Assembly (NCBI GenBank): GCA_003427395.1
Contig: BFEA01000286.1
Location: forward strand, 472,977 to 516,732
DNA length: 43,756 nt
Source of the DNA: Chara braunii
Lineage: Eukaryota; Streptophyta; Charophyceae; Charales; Characeae
Direction of reading: 5' to 3'
The position numbers and the translations under genes were made by a program. The notes below the pieces were generated by a model that saw only the letters and a program-made list of their open reading frames with translations, searched no databases and was not told where the DNA came from. Below are positions 9,131 to 19,061 of this stretch, piece after piece. Each line of letters begins with the position of its first letter. Positions within the stretch are counted from its first letter, which is position 1.

Positions 9131-9837
9131 CTGCAGCAGCGCGCATGCTCCATGCCATCAATGTTGTCCTTCCGTCCGAGTCCCTTCATCTAGTTCACAG
9201 TCGCGACACACGAACGCGCACCCCGCGAAAGAACCCTCGCTGCCGTTCTTCTATCTGTATGTCATTCGATTTTCGATCTGGGCGCACCCCAGACCCACAG
9301 CCCTTCCACAGTACGGGGGGCGACGCGGTCTCACGCGGGACGGCCAAAAAAAGAAGGGAAAAAAAAGGAGAACAAGTAGGGGATTGCTGATGCAAGTTCC
9401 TATTTCGTTTTTTTCTGTAGAGATAGAAAAGGACAACAAACGAGGGGCTGTGACAATACATAAAAAGGGCTCGACATCGACAAAAACCCTAATTGGAATG
9501 AGACATTCCGACTTGTAAACGTCAAAAGAGAGATGGACCCCAAAAAATGCCATCTTAGAGACAGGACTGCGCACGTGTCCTTTTTCTTGCCAGAACTGCT
9601 CACGTTTTCTCAAAACTCAACATTTTCCCATTTCAAGGACAGCGCACATGACATCAACCAAACCAACATAATAAACACATGTTTTGTTGTTGCCGTGATT
9701 TCGCATTGCGCAAGCATACGGAGGCACCGTCACGTTATTACAAGCATCGTATCGTATCGTCCTCCCTGCTCAAAACCTTTACTACACAACAATCCCACGT
9801 TGGAACTTTCCTTCTCTTTTGAAACGACAACGACGGC
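9131..9837. other. Gene-free stretch
   Basis: No credible gene. A telo-box word, AAACCCTAA, is at 9484-9492. Candidate reading frames change composition abruptly and match nothing I recognise. Confidence 0.4.
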
Positions 9838-9960
9838 CTTGAGATATCATCATTGACCTGACCGAGACAAGGTTTCGGCTGATTGAATCCGGTTTCAAAC
9901 ACAGATCTGTATTTCATCGCTTCATGGGTGTGTCAACTGGGCTCATCAGATCCGATCCGT
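9838..9960. repeat. Dispersed repeat, partner at about 15205-15410
   Basis: TTGAGATATCATCATTGA and, further on, GATTGAATC(C)GG..TTTCAAAC, CCGTATTTC-like, ATTCAGTGGG-like and CATCAGATC words recur in the same order at 15205-15410 with substitutions. Confidence 0.55.
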
Positions 9961-10215
9961 AGGTCAAGCATGATGGCGATGGTAATGCGTGGAATCATCA
10001 TCCCGTTCATCCCGCTGCAACATTCGAGATAGAGATTCAAAACCCACAAAACTAAAGAGAACACGAACACTCAACGTAGGGCAAGCAGAACTTTAAGCCA
10101 ACACTTTTAAATGAAAATTTCCGGAGATTGGGTTCAGTGTGAAAGAATACCAATCACAAGTGAGGGGAGGGGACCTTAGCTGATCTAATTTCCAAAGGAA
10201 TGAAAGCTCGTTTTG

Positions 10216-10311
10216 AACACTCAGGAGGACAACCGAAGATCAACTCGTCTTGCACTCAGAATAAACACTCAGGAGGACAACCGAAGATCAACTCGTCTGG
10301 CACTCAGAATA
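10216..10311. repeat. Two 48-bp tandem units in the eS6 3' flank
   Basis: AACACTCAGGAGGACAACCG starts at 10216 and 10264. The two 48-bp units differ by a single base in the TCGTCTTGC/TCGTCTGGC portion. They lie about 290 bp beyond the eS6 stop. Confidence 0.9.
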
Positions 10312-10599
10312 TATATTCTCAAAAAACACTTCTCATTCACGTCCGGTACAAGACAAACCGCCAAAGGAATTTCCGAAAAAAACTGATCAGCAACTAGCCG
10401 ACCCCAGATTCATCTCTCCGCGCTCCACTGACAATCTCAATCTTTCCTCCTCTTCTCCTACCCTCCTCCCCCTGAGATCGATCTCTCGTCAAACCTATTG
10501 AGACCGCGACCCCAAATTTCATCAACTCCCAAGATAAACGACCCTTCAACGCCCGATACACAAAACTCCAATCGAAGGGAGGGGTGGTCAGATCATCAT

Positions 10600-11111
10600 C
10601 TAGGCCGTCGGTCCCTTCTTCGCCTCGGAAGCACGCGAGGCACGCCTCTTCGCGAGACTCTCGCTGCGCCTGTCCCTCTGCTCCTTCAATCTAGATGCAA
10701 GAAGCTTCTGGTACTCAGCGGCTTCCGTCTTGGCCTTGGCTACTCTCTTTTTCTTGTCGGCCAAGCGAGCACGCTTCCTCTGCAGCACCACGGGCGTCAC
10801 TAGCCTCTGGATCTTCGGCGCCTTGCTCTGCTTCTTTCCGGTTTTGGACACAAACGTCCTCCTGTAGGTGTTCACGTACTTGCGCACATCAATTCCCTTT
10901 GTCAAGTTGAACAGCTTGCGGATCTTCGATGCCCTTTTAGGTCCTCGCATGCGAGGCTTCTCCGTATCCGTGAGACCGGGAAGAGCCTTGTCGCCTTGCT
11001 TCACAATCACAAGGTTCAGAACCGCCAAATCCGGACTCACAATACAGCCGCGAACAGACTTGCGCCTCCTCTCTCCATCACGACGGCCATGGCCACGGAA
11101 ACACGGAGTCC
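10600..11111 (-). CDS. RPS6: eS6 coding exon 5 (last, C-terminal 169 residues)
   Basis: 512 nt encode residues 80-249 after acceptor TTTTTTTAG|GGACTCC. It carries the strongly basic core ([17 protein letters not shown]) and the serine-containing tail [17 protein letters not shown], ending at TAG 10600-10602. Confidence 0.97.
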
Positions 11112-14100
11112 CTAAAAAAATCAATCACCATCACAACAACAACCGAGTCAAAAATTTACAACGTCAAGCGAGGAAACACAGGAGTCCCTGACAAAAAAAA
11201 TAAACCCCCATCCCAACAACAACAACAACAGCTCAATGCGCAATGTCAGCGAGATCAACATGCTTTTACTAACGCTGCTCTTGTCTTGTCCACATCTAGC
11301 GTAATCAAACGTATTCATCATCCGAGAGATGACCTGTCATGGTGTTCAAATTTACCCAGGCATCATCAGCTTTCACAAAAAATGCAGTTGCGCCGTACCA
11401 GGCGTCATATTCAGGAATGATATGGAAATATACCCCTGCTACTATTCATATTCAGGAATGGTTTTGACATATACCCTTGTTACTATTCATATAACAACAC
11501 GAATTGAAACGTCCCCCTTCTTCATACGCATGGAAGTGCCCTTTTATTAAACATAGTCAGAACTCGTCGCAAAAAGCATAAACGACCCTGGGATTAAATT
11601 ATCCATCATAAGCTTTCACAGCAAATCCAGTTAGCGCCGCACATAGCGTCATATCGAGGAGGGAGATATGAAAGGCCTGCCCCGCTTGTTCATAACGCCT
11701 GGAAACGACCACCTTCGTACGTATGGGAGTAGTGCTCCACTGAACCTACTTGCGTCGAATTCATCGGATCCGCAACGACCTTAGGGGAGCAATTCAATAC
11801 ACATATCATGATCTCCGCCAGCTGAACGAGATGAAAGGTCGAAAACGTCGAAACGAGGCTTTACCTCTGTGCATCAAAATTCTGACACGGCCAGGAACAA
11901 GCACTCCCTGCTTCATGGGGAAACCATCCTTGTCACATCCTCCCATAATCTTGAAGACATATCCTTTGAACTCCTGCACATTAGATAGAAAATCATGCCA
12001 CATCACCATCGATACAGACCACAACAGAGAGCGACACCAAGCCCCGGGGGCAAACGTGCTCAAAGCACAACATGACAAAATACAGATGCCCACCCGCAAA
12101 TTTACGACCGCAATCGGTGCACATAAAAAATCTCAGGGAGATAACAAGATTCACAGCCACGCGCACACTATGAATCAACCGAACGACTAATTGAACCGAA
12201 GTGCGACGTCCACTGACGTCCATCACACGCACAAAACACCCAAATACAGCAGAGAAACAGCGTGTATACATTCATTATCAGGGTGCGTTATGTTCAAGCC
12301 GACGAAGTACTATCACAATGGGCACGCATTCGACACGTAAACACCATTAAAAAAATCATTGAATTTCTTTCTGAAGCCCCTCGCACACGAGATGCCGCTT
12401 GACAAATCCACAAAAGCTCTTATTTATTCCACTAGAACCGACGCAGCTCGTTCATTCAGGCAGGACACATACACAAACCAGCTCGTCTTGGCTACTGATT
12501 GGTCCCTTCTTCTCCGTACAACATCTTGCCCCCATACACCACCCTCCATCCGACGATTTTCACACCATTAAATCATTTTCACAGGCAGGACACATCCACA
12601 AACCAGCTCGTCTTGACTGCTGCTCGGTCCCTTCTTCTCCGTATAACATCTTGCCCCCATACACCGCCCTCCATCCGACGATTTTCACACCATAAAATCA
12701 TTTTCACACCATAAAATCGTCGGACTTTCTGAAACCCCTCGCACACGAGATGTCGATGACAAATCCACAAGAGCTATTACATCCACTAGTCTTTCATTCC
12801 GGCAAGACACATCCACAAACCAGCTCGTCTTGGCTGCTGCTCGGTTCCTTCTCTGTACAACATCTTGCCCCCATACAACACCTTCCATCCAACGATTCTC
12901 ACACAGTAAAGTCGTCGGACTTTGTGAAACACCTCGCACACGAGATGTCGATGACAAATCCACAAGAGCTTTTGTTTCTTCCACTAGTCTTTCATTCAGG
13001 CAGCAGGACACATCCACAAACCAGCTCGTCTTGGCTGCTCGGTCCTTAGCAAACAAACAACATCTTGCCCCCCTCCAACCCATTCTTCGAAGCCGCGATT
13101 CCGAAGGCAACGTAAATACCGTATGCTAACGTTGACTCTTCCCATCGCGACAAACACCAGTCGTTCATCTATACCGAGTTCAGCCGAATAGGACGTAGCG
13201 GTGATGATCGCTGTATCTATAGACAGATAATTGACCCAAATGCAGCTATAACGAAGGTACATGCTCTATTCGAGAGGAAAACGGTACCCCATAGAACAAA
13301 CCCTAACATGAAGACTTCATTATTCCAACCTCGGACGCAAGGATTTCCATTGAAACGAGAAGCACACACAAAATCACATCACATAATTGACCCAAATGCA
13401 GCTATAACGACGGTACGGCTCTTGTTTTCTTCCCCAGCTCATGGTCATATACTTCACGAAGCTATTGGCCATCAAAAAACAGCAGAACACACAAAAACAC
13501 ATCACATTTTCGCCTCCGGTAAACATGCAAACGGCTGACGGGCATTCCATACGTAACTGTCACTCGACAAAAAAACTGTGGTCTCAAAACACATCTTCCA
13601 GCAACTCACCTCTCCAAGGGCGTCGCCATTCACTTCCTGGGCGAGACGCTTGTCGAAAAACGCTCGCCTGCAAAAGACCGACGACAACCGAAAACACACC
13701 GAACACGTCAGGGGCAATTTTGCAAACTCTACTTGCAACCCGCAATTTTCACACACTCTTCGCACCCATCATCTCCCCACGACAACATAGAGTAGCTTTA
13801 CAAGATAAATCCCCTTCATGCGCACGACACACCATATCGTTCTACTGGATTCAAATCCGACACACCTACATCAGAAAAACCGCGCGACTCACTGCGACAT
13901 TCTCGAACGGATCGCCAGGGTACACCCAATCAGCTGCTTTCGAATGATTACGCCTTACGAATGAAGTCAACAAAGACCTGCGCAGGAGATAGACGTACAC
14001 TAGGCGAGAAGAAATTAACAGAAACAAGGGAGGCTACAGAAAATCCGAGCAAAGCGCACGTCTTGCGAATGGAGAGAGCAGCCGTCATGTGGCACGAATA

Positions 14101-17100
14101 TTACTACCCCGCTGGGTTCTCTCTACCCGTTACCCCGCCATCTCTTTCTCCCCCAATCTTTCCATTCTCTTACCTATCTCCCCTCTCTCCATCCCTCTTC
14201 CGTTCTCTTGCTATTTTTTACTCTTCATCCCTCTTGCTCTAGGGAGTGCATCGGATAGTTATATGATGTGGGGACAACACACTGCTGGGAAATCAGTAAC
14301 AGTGGAGGACGAAGACCCTTACNNNNNNNNNNNNNNNNNNNNNNNNNNNNNNNNNNNNNNNNNNNNNNNNNNNNNNNNNNNNNNNNNNNNNNNNNNNNNN
14401 NNNNNNNNNNNNNNNNNNNNNNNNNNNNNNNNNNNNNNNNNNNNNNNNNNNNNNNNNNNNNNNNNNNNNNNNNNNNNNNNNNNNNNNNNNNNNNNNNNNN
14501 NNNNNNNNNNNNNNNNNNNNNNNNNNNNNNNNNNNNNNNNNNNNNNNNNNNNNNNNNNNNNNNNNNNNNNNNNNNNNNNNNNNNNNNNNNNNNNNNNNNN
14601 NNNNNNNNNNNNNNNNNNNNNNNNNNNNNNNNNNNNNNNNNNNNNNNAAAGAGGGGTCAAAGACCCACCCAAGCACAATAACAGCCGGCGGGGGTAGGGG
14701 GCACAGCGCCAGGAAGAACATAGCCTGCCTATACACAATCTATGCATGGGAGACGCCTTGATAGACACCACTTCCAAACCATTAGCGCTGCAAAAGGCCT
14801 AAGCGTAAACAGATAGGTGTACGTCGTCCATAGGCAAGAAGTGGGAGATGGGTTCCGATACAAGTTCCACCTTTCGAATAGGTCGTCGATGTTAACAACA
14901 ACAAAGAGCAGAGTACAGCTGGAAAAGACACCTTGGCTCGCCGAAGGGTTGGCCCCACACACACGAGAACGGAATGCCCCGGACGACGTTGAACAAGAGC
15001 TCAAGGGGTCTATGGGAAACTCCTTGGAATAGACACCAGTCCGACCCATCACAACTACTAAAGGTCTTGCCGTGAACAGATGCGTGTACGCCATCCATAG
15101 CCAAGAAGGGGGAGATAATGAAATAATATCGGCCTTTTGTAGTATAGCCCCCAAGCCTTGCATCGGTCTGACGGATTGTTTTGGGGGATCAAAGTGCGAC
15201 GGTCATTTGAGGTATCATCATTGAATGGACCAGCACCAGAAAACTCAGATTTTTAGAATGCACTCTGCACATTCTATTCATCTGATTGCATCTGGATTTG
15301 AACTCCGACCGTATTTCGATGATTCAGTGGGCGTACGTTGTATTCGGGGGAAGAAGGTATAGGCCCTCTGGTGGTCTGACGGATTTCGAACTGCCATCAG
15401 ATCGAATTTAAAAACTGTACGAGGGACTCAGCAAGTGCCAGTCCAACCCATCTAAACAGCAACAGCCATTTCCGAGGAAAGATAGGTTACTGTCTAAGGA
15501 CGATGACTCAATAGACACAAGTCCGACCCATCTGAACTCCAACAACAGGCATCGCCTTTTCTCATAGATAGGTAAGGCACTGTTTATTACGGGAGACTGC
15601 TCATTAGACACCTGCCAGCCCACAAACTCCAACAACAGAATGCCGTGCATAGATAGGTACGACTGCGAATGGGCGACTGCCTCCTCATCAGTCACACAAG
15701 TCCGACCCATCAAAACTGGTATTATAATGTGATCTGTGCTTACTGATTCCTTTGCCGACTGCCGGCATCAATGGGTAGAACAGAATTGATCGTAGTCATC
15801 AAAAGGATTCAATAGGCACATCACACATTATATCAGTTTCATTGAGAATATTCCGGTACTACTCCCTAGAATATTCGTATTACTAACTCGATTAAGTACC
15901 GAGGACAATAATGATCGCGTGTACGGAAAACCCATTCTACGGTATTTTAGCGCAACAAGTGCAGTTGTGCCCCTCGGAAACGGCCAGAAATGGGCGCCCT
16001 TGAATGGCCAGAACTGGTGCATTACACAACAAAACGGGGCCCTCAAACGGCCAAAAATATCAGCTGTTCAGGCACGTCTTTCAGTTCAGTGGGTTAAAAA
16101 GTAGAGAAAAACGTTCCAAACATGATTGCAATACGCGAGAGGAATCCTCCAATCCGATAGACGGGAATATCGGCTAACTGAGAGATTTTACCATCTGTAG
16201 GCGAAGAGAAAGCACAGCAATTATCAACGTATTTAGGGCCACGTCCAATTTTTAAACAGCAGCGACTTCCACGTCTGATCGCATTTACACGAAAATATAC
16301 ACGTCAAGAAGAGTAGGAAACCCTACCTCGTTTAGCCGCCCGCCCCCCACAAACGACTCCACAAATCTGACTCTACCACAGCGATGGAAAATCGTAGAAA
16401 GTTAAGACCCATAATTAGGACCCATATTATGGCACAGGAATTGGGAGACTACAATTTTCGGAGCACTCGCAATTTCTGATCAACACCTACATATACACAT
16501 CATACACGTCACGAGTCCAAAACCCTAACTCTTTAAGTCGTCTTCCAAACAAACAACTCCACATACGGTAGCGATACTCCCGTGACTGATAATCGGAGAA
16601 AGTCAAAACCAAGAAAAACACGACAACACCCAAGAAGAAGAGGGGGGAAACAATTGACGCGTAAGAACGCGTCTATTTCTCATTTTCTTTTCGTCATCTT
16701 TTCTTAGTCGCCTCCCAAACCAACTCCATTCTACTCACCCGACCGATAACCGTCGAAAGGCGAAGAAAACGCCTATAGTCAATAATAAGATACAGGGGCA
16801 AGCCTTTCGTACACGCTTCAAAAGGTTTTCAATACATAGCCGCGCATACATGTCTCATCTCACGCGCATATTCCCCGACGACGCACATTTCAATCGGCTA
16901 CGGTCCGATCATCCCGAGGCGCCTTCAGACACAACCACGCCTTACGTCCACCGACTATCCTTCCACCAAACATGCAGGCCCCATACAGCCTTGCCCACCT
17001 CTTCTACAGAATCCCACGTTAGTGGACCTCGAGAAGAAGAAGAATAGTGATAAACAGAGGCCATAGACCGTCTTTCGTGCATGCTTCAACAGAAATTTCC

Positions 17101-18210
17101 ATGCTCAACCGCACGCACTGAGCTCAGAAGAAACGCGCTCATTGCCCTACGCACGTTTCAGCCAGGAAGCGCACCTGGCACTCATCACGGGCCTTCTCCT
17201 CGGATCCGACTTACGGCACCCTCCTACTTGTCAAGAAGAAGAAAAAAGAAGAAGAAGAAGACGATGGAAAGGGGGGGAAATGACGCGTGCAAAACGGCCT
17301 TGTCCTCCTATGCTGTAGACCACGTTACGCAAGACCTAGAGAAGAAGAATAGTGAAAACAGTGGCCATAGACGGCTTCTCGTACACGCATCAACAGGCTT
17401 ACATTTTTTCTCGATGTACAACTCTCAGAAAAAACACGCAATCTCCCCGACGCGTTTCGGCCAGGCTGCGCTCCTGGCACTCCTCAGGGGGCTTCTCCCC
17501 AGATCCGCTTTGCGGCACCACCAGACTTTCCGACCAAGCCAATGAGAAGAAGAAGAATCAAGAGAAGAAGATGAAGCGGGACAAAAAATGACACGAAAAA
17601 CGCGTCAGTTTATTATTCTCTTCTTCATCACCGCCTTCTTCTTCTTCTTTAATCTTTATTGATGGGTGTGTGTGCTCAGAAATTAGGGAACATCAGTTTT
17701 CAGATCACTCACAGTTTCTGGTCGTCATCGATTTCCACCTTCTTCTGGCACCCAGTGGTGGGGTTGGCAATGTTGAGCTGCGTGGCGGCCAATGGCGGCA
17801 AATACACAAGTGAACAACCCCCATCACAGACGCATCACAGCACAGATCCACAGGCAAACACAAGGAACAAAGCCCTAAACATTAGCATCACTCTTCTTAA
17901 CCAAAATGCCCAACTATACCTAGTACTTCAATGTCAACAACAAACCACGCATCAATTTCGCATCAATACAACATAAATCCTGAGTCACTAAATCCCACCT
18001 CTCCTTCATTGTATAGCAGGGTGCAGAGAGTCGAATGGAAAAGGAGACATCGCTATGAAGCAACAAGATTGCCGGAGAAAAAGGGAAGCAAACAGACGCG
18101 GAAGGGGACAAAGCCGATGAAGTCCTGTGGACGACGGAGACAATAGGCGTTCGTGGAGGAGAAACGGACATGAAGTTGAGGAGATGGTGACAGCGTGCGC
18201 TCACCTTCAT
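10600..18210 (-). CDS. RPS6: 40S ribosomal protein eS6 (five coding exons)
   Basis: Structural protein of the small ribosomal subunit and the classic target of S6 kinase under TOR control. Coding exons on the minus strand are 18205-18210, 17713-17777, 13610-13667, 11865-11973 and 10600-11111 (6+65+58+109+512 = 750 nt). This gives 249 residues plus TAG; eS6 is normally about 249-250. Family motifs appear in order: [115 protein letters not shown] and [20 protein letters not shown]. The C-terminus has RRAS/RAS serines typical of S6 kinase sites. Introns are 427, 4045, 1636 and 753 bp with phases 0, 2, 0 and 1, all GT-AG. The wording is closest to plant eS6. No frameshift or stop was seen, so the gene looks intact, although intron 2 contains a sequence gap. 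Confidence 0.96.
11112..11864 (-). other. eS6 intron 4, with a duplicated exon-5 boundary
   Basis: 753 bp. Sequence 11172-11220 is a diverged copy of 11097-11143, the junction of intron 4 and exon 5, offset 75 bp upstream in gene direction; it includes a second GTCAG|GGACTCC acceptor-like site. Also seen are a short direct repeat of TATTCAGGAATG (near 11408 and 11451) and GTTACTATTCATAT-type words. Confidence 0.8.
11865..11973 (-). CDS. RPS6: eS6 coding exon 4
   Basis: 109 nt encode residues 44-79 plus one base of Gly80, beginning [15 protein letters not shown] and ending LMHR. Acceptor is TGCAG|GAGTTC and donor is CAGAG|GTAAAG. Confidence 0.95.
11974..13609 (-). other. eS6 intron 3
   Basis: 1636 bp, almost half of it the minisatellite at 12363-13080. 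Another duplicated phrase, ATAATTGACCCAAATGCAGC then TATAACGA, occurs near 13227 and 13384. A telo-box AAACCCTAA is at 13298-13306. No internal gene is seen. Confidence 0.85.
12363..13080. repeat. Minisatellite in eS6 intron 3, four units of 125-217 bp
   Basis: The anchor AACCAGCTCGTCTTG occurs at 12476, 12601, 12818 and 13019. Other shared blocks are CCCTCGCACACGAGATGYCG, TGACAAATCCACAAGAGC, CATCTTGCCCCCATACA and CATCCGACGATTTTCACACC. Unit length varies because the CTTTCTGAAACCCCTCGC...CATTC part is missing between the first two anchors. Confidence 0.9.
13610..13667 (-). CDS. RPS6: eS6 coding exon 3
   Basis: 58 nt finish Leu24 and encode [19 protein letters not shown] (residues 25-43). Acceptor is TTTTGCAG|GCGAGC and donor is GAG|GTGAGT. 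The reading phase joins exon 2 exactly. Confidence 0.94.
14323..14647. other. Assembly gap, 325 N
   Basis: A continuous run of N inside eS6 intron 2. Open frames running through it are artefacts. Confidence 0.99.
14727..15720. repeat. Decayed tandem repeats sharing AGACACMAGTCCGACCCATC
   Basis: Near 14807 and 15074 the block AAACAGATRSGTGTACGYCR, then CCATAG(G/C)CAAGAAG, is repeated (267-bp period). The phrase GTCCGACCCATC or variants lies at about 14775, 15039, 15441, 15521, 15613 and 15700. In the last four it alternates with ACTCCAACAACAG and ATAGATAGGTA at 80-92 bp spacing. Confidence 0.75.
15205..15410. repeat. Second copy of the 9838-9960 dispersed repeat, with a MITE-like right end
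   Basis: It begins TTTGAGGTATCATCATTGAA as at 9838. Near 15335 it carries CGTTGTATTCGGGGGAAGAA then GGTATA, the same terminal word as the inverted-repeat elements at 5430 and 6871. Confidence 0.55.
16200..16780. repeat. Three decayed 170-200 bp tandem units in eS6 intron 2
   Basis: ACGACTCCAC, ACAACTCCAC and CCAACTCCAT at 16354, 16553 and 16719 each precede a GATAATCGGAGAAAGTC-like block. They are preceded by ACACGTCA(A/C)GAG and ACCCTAAC-type words. Confidence 0.6.
16740..17630. repeat. Three ~290-304 bp tandem units in eS6 intron 2
   Basis: GGCCATAGACCG/GGCCATAGACGG starts at 17059 and 17363, with a weaker CCTATAG version near 16772. Each is followed by a CGT(A/G)CACGC-type block, a CGACGC or TACGCACGTTTC(A/G)GCCAGG block, GGCACTC.TC, GATCCG and a run of AAGAAGAAG. 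Confidence 0.8.
17713..17777 (-). CDS. RPS6: eS6 coding exon 2
   Basis: 65 nt encode residues 3-23 plus two bases of Leu24 (NPTTGCQKK and EIDDDQK are visible). Acceptor is CACGCAG and donor is CT|GTGAGT, so the following intron is phase 2. Confidence 0.94.
17778..18204 (-). other. eS6 intron 1
   Basis: 427 bp from GTGAGCGCACG to CGCCACGCAG. It separates the six-base coding start from exon 2. A first intron directly after the start codons is common in ribosomal protein genes. Confidence 0.88.
18205..18210 (-). CDS. RPS6: eS6 coding exon 1 (six coding bases, Met-Lys)
   Basis: The minus strand reads AGCAAA-ATGAAG-GTGAGCGC. The coding part is only ATG AAG before a good donor. Exon 2 starts with CTCAAC (Leu-Asn) behind a CGCAG acceptor and has no in-frame Met of its own. 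eS6 proteins begin Met-Lys-(Phe/Leu)-Asn, so this two-codon exon supplies exactly the missing start. Confidence 0.9.
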
Positions 18211-18600
18211 TTTGCTTGCGCCTTTGCCGACCAAAGAGGACCCGACCGATGCGCGTTCAGTACTTGAAGCTACTAACCCGCTGCCGCCCACAGGGGTGAC
18301 CGCCCTACGCCCAACCTCTCACCCTAATTCACGACTGTTGAAGAATGTCGTCCTCGCTTTTGCAGAATTTGTAAGGGCGGGGGCACTGACATACCGCGAG
18401 GGCGCGCGCTCGTAGCCCCTGTGGTGTGACCGCCAACGCCGAGGGAAAAAAAGGTCAGGCGCCGCGCGGCAAGGCCCAAATCCTACCCGTGGGTGTTCAG
18501 ATTTGGTCTGGAGCACAAACCAGTGTTTGCCATCTGATACCTCATCGGCGCATGCGGGCCCATTAATTAAAAACCCACGGGCGTGGCAAACCTTTTTTTT
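18211..18600 (-). promoter_or_regulatory. eS6 5' leader and promoter region
   Basis: The minus strand carries a pyrimidine stretch TCCTCTTTGG at 18231-18240, a candidate TOP-like start about 20-30 bases before the ATG. TGGGCC (site II, the TCP-bound element typical of plant ribosomal protein promoters) occurs on the minus strand at 18473-18478, and GGGCCCA at 18555-18561. No convincing TATA box is seen. The transcription start is inferred, not shown. Confidence 0.5.
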
Positions 18601-18636
18601 TGGGGGGGGGGGNGGGATTTTTTTTTGGGGGGGGAT
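18597..18636. repeat. T/G homopolymer block
   Basis: Runs of T then G then T then G, with one N, directly readable. It is probably a sequencing-difficult site just upstream of the eS6 promoter. Confidence 0.85.
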
Positions 18637-19061
18637 GGCGTGGCGTGGCAGACTTGGTACAGCCATGAAATGATAAAAAAAGAAAAAAGGCGATGATATC
18701 TCTCTTCTTGCTCTCTTCTCCTTCACCTTTCACTACCTACTTACCACTACTCTTAAGGCTATAGAGGGGGGGCCCTGCAAGCATAGCTACCTTGCAGTGA
18801 AGGGATTGCATGTTGCCCCTTGCCCCAGTAGTTTAGGGTGCAGGGTTGGGGCCGCTGGTGGTGGGGGGCCAGCTAACACAAAGACCGAGCATTTGTACGC
18901 CTCCCTTTTGCACACCTCCCTTTTCATCTTCCTCCACCCCCATAGAGTAGCAGTAGCAGCAGTGTCAAAGGCCAACACTCTCCCACTCACCATACACAAC
19001 CCACACACACACTCCTGGTGAGTCGCTGAAAGTTCTATGAAACAGTCAAGCACAGTTATGC
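18637..19061. other. Gene-free stretch
   Basis: G-rich and C-rich blocks near 18765-18870 and no gene. A related phrase, CTTG(T)TGCCGCCCAGGGGGAGC near 19105, hints that the neighbouring SINE-like element may have been longer. Confidence 0.35.

Larger units (their letters stand above)
13668..17712 (-). other. eS6 intron 2 (4 kb, includes the sequence gap)
   Basis: 4045 bp between GTGAGT and TGCAG. It is made of several decayed tandem families (14727-15720, 16200-16780 and 16740-17630, listed separately), the N gap, and a C/T-rich stretch near 14100-14240. I see no nested gene. A telo-box AAACCCTAA is at 16520-16528. Confidence 0.85.

Noticed and set aside
8910-9518. A 202-codon Ser/Pro-rich plus-strand frame
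   Set aside because: The first half is pyrimidine-rich low complexity. The composition then changes and no family features appear.
10200-10397. A short plus-strand frame across the 48-bp duplication
   Set aside because: The 48-bp unit is divisible by three, so the frame stays open by arithmetic; it lies in the eS6 3' flank with no other support.
14089-14777. Open frames of 137-202 codons running through the N gap
   Set aside because: Most of their length is unknown bases, and the flanks read as eS6 intron.
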